Source: Hyphomicrobiales bacterium (GTDB lineage Bacteria > Pseudomonadota > Alphaproteobacteria > Rhizobiales > HXMU1428-3). Taken from it: a stretch of 61,610 nt of DNA. The translations under genes and the position numbers were made by a program. Of the stretch, positions 54,272-61,610 are shown in pieces (position 1 is the stretch's first letter; every line of letters starts with the position of its first letter). The DNA lies in NCBI GenBank assembly GCA_021775425.1, contig JAJFHX010000031.1:1-61610 (forward strand). The letters are read 5' to 3'. The notes beneath the pieces are model-generated. The model searched no databases. It was not told where the DNA came from and saw only the letters and a program-made list of their open reading frames with translations.

Positions 54272-55683
54272 CAGCCGCTCTCACCAGCCCGCGTATGTGA
54301 CGCAATATAATTTGCCACGACGCCATAATCATTTGCCAGTTGAACAACCCGCTCTTCGCTATGAAGCTGCGCCTTTAACCGCGCCGGTTGCGGCACATCG
54401 CGCTCTGTAGCTTTTGTCACCACATCAGGGAACTTCGCCGGATGCGCTGTTGCCAGTGCCACCACTGGTGGCGAAGCAACCGTTTTCTCATCATGTTGAG
54501 CAGCCGCTTCAAGCGCAATCGCACTATGCGGGTCTATCATATATTGATTTACGGTATTTTCAGTCTGGATCCGGGCAAATGTCGTTTCTTCATCAACCCG
54601 CACACCTTCAAACAAGGCATGCATCGGTTTTAATTCATTTTCCGAAAGTTGAAATGCACCAGTATCTTTAAGGTCATCCATCAACTGACTCACCCGGCCC
54701 GCATCCCGTCCGGTCATTTCAAATAAGAGGCGCTCAAAATTTGATGAAACCTGAATGTCCATACTCGGGCTGTAAGTCGCCGTCACTCCGTCCGGTTTAT
54801 AAAGCCCGCTCTCCAATGTTCTCACCAGAATGTCATTCTGGTTTGTCGCCACGATCAACCGCTCAATCGGCAGCCCCATCTTTGAAGCGACATATCCGGC
54901 AAACACATCACCAAAATTACCCGTCGGCACAGCATAGGAAAGTGGCCGGTCCGGGCTGCCAAGCGCCACCGCTGAGCTGAAATAATAAACCACCTGCGCC
55001 ATAATCCGCGCCCAGTTAATCGAGTTGACGCCGGTTAGTTTATTCCCATCACGAAAATCATGATCATTAAACAACCCCTTCACCATCGCCTGGCAATCAT
55101 CAAACGTGCCTTCAAGTGCGATGTTGAAAACATTTTCTTCTTTTGCAGTCGTCATCTGCCGGCGCTGCACATCAGAAACCCGGCCAGCCGGATGAAGGAT
55201 AAAAATATCAATCTGCTCACGGCCCCGAAACGCCTCAATCGCCGCCCCGCCCGTATCACCGGATGTCGCGCCAACAATCGTCGCCCTCTCACCCCGTTTA
55301 ATTAAAGCCCTGTCCATCAACAGCCCGAGAATTTGCATCGCAAAATCTTTAAACGCCAGCGTCGGCCCATGAAACAGTTCTAAAAGCCAAAGGTTGCTAT
55401 CCATCTGCACAAGTGGAGCTACGGCCCTGTGCTCAAACCCCTGATAGGCTTCCTCAATCAGTGCTTTGAACTCTTCTGGTTCAATCGTGCCCTCAACAAA
55501 AGGATGCATGACTTCAAATGCGATTTCCTGATAAGATTTATCCCGCATGGAATTTATGTCTTCGGTTGAAAAACGCGGCCAGCTTTCTGGCACATAAAGC
55601 CCACCATCCCGCGCCAGCCCGGCCAGCATCACATCTTCAAATTCCAGAACAGGCGCTGACCCGCGTGTGCTCACATATTTCAA
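54271..55683 (-). CDS. thrC: Threonine synthase
   Basis: A 470-residue PLP enzyme converting O-phosphohomoserine to threonine. The PLP lysine is Lys112 in PTLAFKDFAMQ; the phosphate loop is GATSGDTGGAA, followed by RGREQIDIFILHPAGRVSDV and AVPTGNFGDVFAGY. The standard N-terminus KYVSTRGSAPV shows that the start is a TTG at 55683, with an AAGGAGAAG box seven bases upstream; the longer frame to 55716 is not needed. Length is usual. It lies 66 bases after surf1. Confidence 0.96.
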   Translation of the reverse strand: MKYVSTRGSAPVLEFEDVMLAGLARDGGLYVPESWPRFSTEDINSMRDKSYQEIAFEVMHPFVEGTIEPEEFKALIEEAYQGFEHRAVAPLVQMDSNLWLLELFHGPTLAFKDFAMQILGLLMDRALIKRGERATIVGATSGDTGGAAIEAFRGREQIDIFILHPAGRVSDVQRRQMTTAKEENVFNIALEGTFDDCQAMVKGLFNDHDFRDGNKLTGVNSINWARIMAQVVYYFSSAVALGSPDRPLSYAVPTGNFGDVFAGYVASKMGLPIERLIVATNQNDILVRTLESGLYKPDGVTATYSPSMDIQVSSNFERLLFEMTGRDAGRVSQLMDDLKDTGAFQLSENELKPMHALFEGVRVDEETTFARIQTENTVNQYMIDPHSAIALEAAAQHDEKTVASPPVVALATAHPAKFPDVVTKATERDVPQPARLKAQLHSEERVVQLANDYGVVANYIASHTRAGESG

Positions 55684-55749
55684 ACCACTTCTCCTTAAAT
55701 AGAGAGAATAAATCAATTAAGACCTGCCCAAAGTCTCGCTTATTTAAAA

Positions 55750-56475
55750 CTATTGCCGCATCCGACCATAGGCAAAAAAAGCAAAAACCCCAACAAGTGT
55801 CAGCGCCAGCCCATACCAGGTCAGCGCATAGCCAAGATGCTTATCTGAAAACTTCACCCGTGTCACGCCCGGCATAGGCCAGGCCCCGGATGTGGCGCTC
55901 ATCCGCTGATCAATCATAAAAATAAACCGCTTTGCAGCAGCAACATTCAAACTCTGATAAAGCCCATCAATATCTCGCCAATACCATTTATTATGAGCAA
56001 CATCATTCGCAGGTGTAAAATAATTCGGCGTTTCAGCAAGCCGAACCAGCCCCTCAAATTCAACCTGGCCTTCCGGTAAACCATCACGTCTTTTTTCCTG
56101 CGCCTTTAATTGATCGGGCACAAAGCCCCGGTCAATCAGCACAACGTCGCCAGAAATTGTCGTTAACGGCGTAATGACATGCCAGCCAACCTTATCACCA
56201 TGCGGCAAAAAATAATGCCGCTCTTGGCTATGGTCAAAAGTGCCGGAAATTTTAACCGGCTGAAACCGCACATCTTCCGCAATTTTAACCCACTGTTTTA
56301 AGACTTCAAACGAGATTGCCGTGCTATTCACCCGGTCCTCAACCAGCCTGATCAGATCCTGTTTCCAGACCTTGCGCTGCATCTGCCAATTGCCAAGCAT
56401 CACCAAAACGGTCACACCGATGAGTGAAAGAATGAGCGGCCATAAAAGCCCTTTAGATTTTAACAAACGGATCAT
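55750..56475 (-). CDS. SURF1 family cytochrome oxidase assembly protein
   Basis: A 241-residue inner-membrane protein with two helices (about residues 11-29 and 215-233) and a periplasmic domain. The family pattern is present: VLMLGNWQMQRKVWKQDL, DRGFVPDQLKAQ, and NKWYWRDIDGLYQSL. SURF1/Shy1 proteins help insert heme a into oxidase subunit I. The start overlaps the DUF983 gene by four bases. Confidence 0.93.
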   Translation of the reverse strand: MIRLLKSKGLLWPLILSLIGVTVLVMLGNWQMQRKVWKQDLIRLVEDRVNSTAISFEVLKQWVKIAEDVRFQPVKISGTFDHSQERHYFLPHGDKVGWHVITPLTTISGDVVLIDRGFVPDQLKAQEKRRDGLPEGQVEFEGLVRLAETPNYFTPANDVAHNKWYWRDIDGLYQSLNVAAAKRFIFMIDQRMSATSGAWPMPGVTRVKFSDKHLGYALTWYGLALTLVGVFAFFAYGRMRQ

Positions 56476-56837
56476 TTCTCAATCTGCCCTTCCCGCGCCT
56501 GATGTTTGAATTGGAGCGCGATTAACAGACCTTTCAGCGGTCTGAGTAGCATCGCGGATAATATTACAATTGAAGGAAGCCAGAGCATCGCATGCAGCCA
56601 GTATGGCGGGCGATAATGAACTTCAACATATACCGCCAGTCCAACAACAATAAACCCGACAATCATCATGATAAATACAGCAGGGCCATCACCCGCATCA
56701 GCAAAATCATAATCAAGTTTGCAAGATGAACATGACTGATCCAGCGCAATAAACCCTTTGAACAATCGCCCTTCACCACATCGCGGGCAACGCCCCTTCA
56801 TGCCAGCAATAACAGGTGAAACGGCTGTTTTGGTCAT
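56472..56837 (-). CDS. DUF983 zinc-binding membrane protein
   Basis: A 121-residue protein with a four-cysteine zinc ribbon near the N-terminus (RCPRCGEGRLFKG and DQSCSSCKLDYDFADAGDGPA) followed by two membrane helices (about residues 51-72 and 81-100). It matches DUF983, which is found in cytochrome oxidase operons of alphaproteobacteria between ctaE and surf1, as here. The role is unknown, probably in oxidase assembly. Its end overlaps surf1 by four bases. The structured repeat and a terminator lie between it and ctaE, so it may depend on read-through or its own promoter. Confidence 0.9.
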   Translation of the reverse strand: MTKTAVSPVIAGMKGRCPRCGEGRLFKGFIALDQSCSSCKLDYDFADAGDGPAVFIMMIVGFIVVGLAVYVEVHYRPPYWLHAMLWLPSIVILSAMLLRPLKGLLIALQFKHQAREGQIEK

Positions 56838-56876
56838 AAAGCGTACTCACTCAACTCAGTTGCAATTCAAAAACAC

Positions 56877-56914
56877 AAAAATGACCCAATGACATAAGTC
56901 ACCGGGCCATTTTT
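56877..56914 (-). terminator. Terminator after ctaE
   Basis: AAAAATGACCC (56877-56887) pairs with GGGCCATTTTT (56904-56914) with one mismatch and a 16-base loop. Read leftwards a T-run follows. It lies between ctaE and DUF983, beyond the nested repeat. Confidence 0.65.
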
Positions 56915-56955
56915 TCACACTATCAATTATACCCAAAGGCATAAAGGATCTTTCA

Positions 56956-57050
56956 GCGCGGTTGCTAATGCCGATGCCGGCGCGGTTGCAAAGTGGGCAA
57001 CCTGAAGCGCATTAAACTCCGGGCATCTGAAGGCACCAACAAAAATGCGC
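56956..57050 (+). repeat. Nested palindromic repeat (copy F) after ctaE
   Basis: An inner element, GCGC (56980-56983), GGTTGC (56984-56989), loop AAAGTGG, GCAACC (56997-57002), TGAA, GCGC (57007-57010), sits inside the loop of an outer element TGCC (56969-56972), GATGCC (56973-56978), GGCATC (57022-57027), TGAA, GGCA (57032-57035). A further GCGCGGTTGC at 56956-56965 may be the half of a third copy. Confidence 0.8.
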
Positions 57051-57056
57051 AGCTTA

Positions 57057-57947
57057 TCAGTGAGCGCCAGGAGTACCAGCTGCCCAGACATAAATGCAGG
57101 CAAACAGGAACAACCAGACAACGTCAACAAAGTGCCAGTACCAGGCGGCAGCTTCAAAGCCGAAATGTTGTTTTGGCGTGAAGTGGCCAGCCATCGCTCT
57201 GAACAGCATCACAGCCAGCGTGATGGTGCCAACAATAACGTGGAAGCCATGAAAGCCTGTCGCCATAAAGAAGGTTGAGCCATAAATATTGCCACCAGCT
57301 GCTTTATCAAAAGCAAAACCAGCATGCATATATTCATAAGCCTGAAGAATGGTAAAAAGCACACCGAGAATAACGGTCAGCAGCAAGCCCCAAATGAGGC
57401 CCTTGCGATTGCCCTGAACAAGCGAATGATGCGCCCAGGTCACTGTCGTACCTGAAAGCAGCAGAATAAGCGTATTCACAAGTGGCAGTTTCCAGGGGTT
57501 GAAAGTTTCTGTTCCAACAGGTGGCCAGACACCTTGGGTCACTTCATTTCTGGTAACCTGCCCCAAGGCCTGCTCAACACCGCCAGCAGTTTGAACGGGG
57601 TCAACACCAGTACCCGGGAAAAGTGAAACATCAAAAAACGCCCAGAACCAGGCCACAAAAAACATCACTTCAGAAGCGATGAACAAAATCATGCCATAGC
57701 GATTGTGAATCTGCACAACAGGCGTATGGTCACCATTTTTCTCAGCTTCACGGATAACATCCCGCCACCACAAAAACATTGTCAGCAGCACAAGGCCAAA
57801 ACCAACACCAAGCATCACAGCACTGCTGCCATGCATGAACTGAATGGCACCAATTGCCAGAATAAAAGCCGAAATCGCCCCAAAAATTGGCCACGGACTC
57901 GGATTCACCAGATGGTAATCATGGTGATTAGCATGAGCGTCACCCAT
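57057..57947 (-). CDS. ctaE: Cytochrome c oxidase subunit III
   Basis: A 296-residue seven-helix subunit III of the aa3 oxidase. Key segments are [16 protein letters not shown] (subunit III N-terminus), [59 protein letters not shown] and [19 protein letters not shown]. It stabilises proton uptake in the complex. The ATG at 57947 (MGDAHANHH) follows AAGGGAGAGATAT and is better than 57980. Immediately after its stop lies the nested repeat and then a terminator. Confidence 0.97.
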   Translation of the reverse strand: MGDAHANHHDYHLVNPSPWPIFGAISAFILAIGAIQFMHGSSAVMLGVGFGLVLLTMFLWWRDVIREAEKNGDHTPVVQIHNRYGMILFIASEVMFFVAWFWAFFDVSLFPGTGVDPVQTAGGVEQALGQVTRNEVTQGVWPPVGTETFNPWKLPLVNTLILLLSGTTVTWAHHSLVQGNRKGLIWGLLLTVILGVLFTILQAYEYMHAGFAFDKAAGGNIYGSTFFMATGFHGFHVIVGTITLAVMLFRAMAGHFTPKQHFGFEAAAWYWHFVDVVWLFLFACIYVWAAGTPGAH

Positions 57948-57997
57948 ATATCTCTCCCTTACATGTGCCCCAAAATGCACGTTAAATTAAAAATTCG

Positions 57998-58020
57998 AAA
58001 GACCAGCCAAATCGGTCTTT
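57998..58020 (-). terminator. Possible terminator after ctaG
   Basis: AAAGACC (57998-58004) and GGTCTTT (58014-58020) form a 7-base stem with a nine-base loop. It stands in the 169-base gap between ctaG and ctaE and may partly end the upstream transcript. Confidence 0.45.
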
Positions 58021-58116
58021 TAATTCTGTACTCTAGCTCAAACTCTGCCCTGTTCTATTCTATACAAAACGTGTTTTAATCATCTGTCGTGACTGGCCAT
58101 TGCTGATGATTTTACT

Positions 58117-58713
58117 TCATTTTTTCAGCAATGCGGCCTTAACTGACTTCTTTTTTTCATAGAACACATAAGACAAAGTAATCTCTTTAACCCTGCGCCC
58201 GGTTTTATCCTCGACAATTTCCGGGTCCACATAAAAACTGACAGGCATCAGAATTTCTTCACCCGCAGCTAATTTTTGTTCCGTAAAACAAAAACATTCA
58301 ATCTTGTTAAAATAACTGCCTGCAATTTCAGGCGTTACATTATAAGAGGCCGAACCAACAATTTCGCGGTCACTTAAATTCTTCGCACGGTAATTGACAA
58401 TAACCGTTTCACCAATATGCGCCGTCACCTGACGTTCAACCGGCTTAAACTCCCAGTTCAAGGCTGGCGCAATCGTCGCATCAAACTTAATGGTAATTTT
58501 CTCATCAAGAATAATACCAGATGACGCCTCAACCCGCTGCGTTGTTCCGCCATAACCTGTCACTTTGCAAAACAGGTTGTAAAGCTCAGGTGAATAAATG
58601 ACGATAGTCACCATCACCGCGATAACGCTAAGCAAACTCAAAACAACAGGACGGTGAGACGGTTCCCGAACCGCGCCCTCTTCATGCCTGTTATGTTCAC
58701 TTTTCTCAGTCAT
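58117..58713 (-). CDS. ctaG: Cytochrome c oxidase assembly protein CtaG/Cox11
   Basis: A 198-residue copper chaperone of the Cox11 family, anchored by one helix (about residues 24-45) with its copper site in the periplasm. The hallmark FNKIECFCFTEQKLAAGE contains the CFCF copper motif. Before it lie YNLFCKVTGYGGTTQRV and PVSFYVDPEIV. It delivers copper to the CuB site of subunit I. The ATG at 58713 is used; a TTG one codon earlier is possible. Confidence 0.96.
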   Translation of the reverse strand: MTEKSEHNRHEEGAVREPSHRPVVLSLLSVIAVMVTIVIYSPELYNLFCKVTGYGGTTQRVEASSGIILDEKITIKFDATIAPALNWEFKPVERQVTAHIGETVIVNYRAKNLSDREIVGSASYNVTPEIAGSYFNKIECFCFTEQKLAAGEEILMPVSFYVDPEIVEDKTGRRVKEITLSYVFYEKKKSVKAALLKK

Positions 58714-58750
58714 CAATATTCCAGAAATTCACAAACAAAAACAATTGCTA

Positions 58751-58885
58751 TTACATCTGCCGGTTCGCAACCTGCTCACCGAGACGTATAATCGTGATGG
58801 CGTAAAACAACACAACAAACCCAACCAGTATCAACGCAATTACAAGTGAGCGCCGGTTCCGTTTCTTTTTATCTTCCTCATTCAT
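58751..58885 (-). CDS. CoxF-like 44-residue membrane protein
   Basis: A 44-codon frame begins at an ATG (58885) three bases after the ctaB stop and ends at 58751. It encodes a basic N-terminus (MNEEDKKKRNRRS), one membrane helix (LVIALILVGFVVLFYAITII) and a short tail RLGEQVANRQM. Small proteins of this size and plan, often called CoxF, sit between ctaB and ctaG in related alphaproteobacteria. The role is unknown, presumably in oxidase assembly. It is too short for most automatic calls but position and topology make it credible. Confidence 0.8.
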   Translation of the reverse strand: MNEEDKKKRNRRSLVIALILVGFVVLFYAITIIRLGEQVANRQM

Positions 58886-58888
58886 CGA

Positions 58889-59845
58889 TTAAACTTTCAA
58901 CTCAATTCCGGTCGAAAAAAACAAACCCGGCACCACATGCTCAACCAACAAAACTGTAAACAGTAAAAACAGATAGAAAATCGAATAAAGAAACAGCCGC
59001 TTCGCTTTCGCGTCAGCTATTTGCCCTTCTCTCACCCGGAAAACCTCAACCGCCAGATAGAGAAAATAAGCCCCTGCAAATCCACTCACCGCCAGATAAA
59101 GATATCCACCAAGGCCGATAAAGGACGGCAAAACACTAACAACAACCAGTATAAAGCTATAAATCAATATCTGCTTGCGGGTTTCATCCGGCCCCTTAAC
59201 AACAGGCAGCATCGGCACACCAACCCGCTCATAGTCGCGGCAGCGATAAAGCGCCAGCGCCCAGAAATGCGGCGGGGTCCACATAAATATAATCAGAAAC
59301 AAAACAATCGCTTCAAGCGAAATAGAACCGGTCACAGCCACCCAGCCGATCATCGGCGGAAAAGAACCGGCAGCGCCGCCAATCACAATATTCTGCGGCG
59401 TTAAACGTTTCAGCCACATCGTATAGATAAAGAGATAAAAACCGATAGTAACGGCCAGCAAAACTGCAGCCAGCCAGTTTGTCGCCATCCAGATAACAAG
59501 AACAGAAAACACACTAAGCACAGTGCCAAGCGCCAGCGCTTCAGAAGCTGAAACCCGCCCGCGCGGAATAGGCCGTGCCGCCGTGCGTTGCATCTGGCCG
59601 TCAATATCGGCATCATACCACATATTCAACGCACCAGAGGCACCGGCCCCGACTGCAATCGCCAGAATGGCAACAAAACCTAAAAACGGATGGATCGTAC
59701 CGGGAGCAACAATCAGCCCGACAAAACTCGTAAACACAACCAGCGACATCACCCGTGGTTTCAGCAGTTGCACATAGTCCTGCACATCCCCGCCAAAGCT
59801 CTGGATCTGATCACGCTCTTCTAAATTTATGCTTACATCACTCAT
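58889..59845 (-). CDS. ctaB: Protoheme IX farnesyltransferase
   Basis: A 318-residue UbiA-family prenyltransferase that converts heme b to heme o, the precursor of heme a. It has about nine helices and the two aspartate motifs: [19 protein letters not shown] (about residues 97-115) and the second-loop block [37 protein letters not shown] opens the first helix. The ATG at 59845 (MSDVSIN) is preferred. It lies between ctaD and the CoxF-like gene. Confidence 0.96.
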   Translation of the reverse strand: MSDVSINLEERDQIQSFGGDVQDYVQLLKPRVMSLVVFTSFVGLIVAPGTIHPFLGFVAILAIAVGAGASGALNMWYDADIDGQMQRTAARPIPRGRVSASEALALGTVLSVFSVLVIWMATNWLAAVLLAVTIGFYLFIYTMWLKRLTPQNIVIGGAAGSFPPMIGWVAVTGSISLEAIVLFLIIFMWTPPHFWALALYRCRDYERVGVPMLPVVKGPDETRKQILIYSFILVVVSVLPSFIGLGGYLYLAVSGFAGAYFLYLAVEVFRVREGQIADAKAKRLFLYSIFYLFLLFTVLLVEHVVPGLFFSTGIELKV

Positions 59846-59913
59846 CAAGACCAACCTGCAAACTTCACCTTTAATTTGTCATACATATAGAGAGGCGAAA
59901 AAAGATTTAGAAA

Positions 59914-59947
59914 TGTCTCTGGCACTCAAGACTGAACGCCAGAGACA
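59914..59947 (-). terminator. Hairpin/terminator between ctaD and ctaB
   Basis: TGTCTCTGGC (59914-59923) and GCCAGAGACA (59938-59947) form a 10-base perfect stem with a 14-base loop; read leftwards it is followed by TTTCTAAATC. It probably gives partial termination, which would make ctaD transcripts more abundant than the assembly genes. Confidence 0.65.
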
Positions 59948-59968
59948 ATTTTGAAAATTACTTCACCC

Positions 59969-61573
<1,605 letters not shown>

Positions 61574-61610
61574 CTATATTTTAAATCTGGCTAAATATTT
61601 GATTTAGCGT

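Overview
This window looks like part of an alphaproteobacterial chromosome, most likely from the Hyphomicrobiales. By eye it has moderate G+C and AT-rich intergenic DNA. The placement is an inference from gene order I recognise from that group: tlpA / argH-lptM-lysA-TIGR02302 / CpdR-like regulator / MJ0042 protein / ftsE-ftsX-plsC; metX-metW; hisC-tyrA-chaC; and ctaD-ctaB-coxF-ctaG-ctaE-DUF983-surf1-thrC-M16-GNAT. I saw no rRNA, tRNA, CRISPR array, prophage or intact insertion sequence. Layout: 1-9.2 kb is an accessory-like stretch with the start of an unknown gene, a sodium/solute symporter, a solitary DUF262/DUF1524 (GmrSD-like) gene, a divergent methyltransferase-like gene and a CelD-type acyltransferase sharing upstream motifs, a second methyltransferase, a TerC-family membrane protein and a GT2 glycosyltransferase. 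9.3-15.7 kb holds a META-domain protein, an SDR, a HIG1-like two-helix protein, a PduO cobalamin adenosyltransferase, a rhomboid protease, etfBA and 3-hydroxybutyryl-CoA dehydrogenase. 15.8-17.5 kb has an orphan ModA-like binding protein and TlpA. 17.5-28.4 kb is the argH to plsC block (arginine and lysine synthesis, envelope and division functions). 28.6-36.3 kb carries a small unknown protein, ChaC, TyrA, HisC, MetX, MetW, a methyltransferase, GloB and BluB. 36.35-38.95 kb is a NYN/OST-HTH putative RNase gene bracketed by structured palindromic repeats. 38.9-41.0 kb has the polyhydroxybutyrate genes phaB and phaA. 41.2-48.0 kb has a TIGR01244 protein, UDP-glucose dehydrogenase, a WlbA/WlbC-like sugar pair, a peroxiredoxin, a DsbD N-domain protein and YqgE. 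48.2-52.3 kb is one very large EAL/GGDEF protein. 52.4-61.6 kb is the aa3 cytochrome oxidase assembly operon, read leftwards into thrC, an M16 peptidase and a RimJ-like acetyltransferase. The genes describe an aerobic heterotroph with an aa3 terminal oxidase, ETF-linked oxidation, PHB storage (PhaA, PhaB and a hydroxybutyryl-CoA dehydrogenase), cobalamin use (BluB makes the lower ligand, PduO adenylates it), and surface or nucleotide-sugar functions. The most unusual signals are three. First, a dispersed, modular hairpin family (about 40 nt, inner stem, GTGG loop, TGAA bulge, outer stem) shows compensatory changes between copies and one nested copy; it brackets the NYN/OST-HTH gene and recurs after ctaE. 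Second, five SQDDIDxLFDE motifs occur in an MJ0042 zinc-ribbon membrane protein next to a single-domain response regulator, and they resemble the CheY-docking peptide of FliM. Third, the two genes at 3.97-6.5 kb share repeated CAATTCA motifs. Starts were chosen from Shine-Dalgarno spacing where possible; several genes appear to use TTG or GTG.
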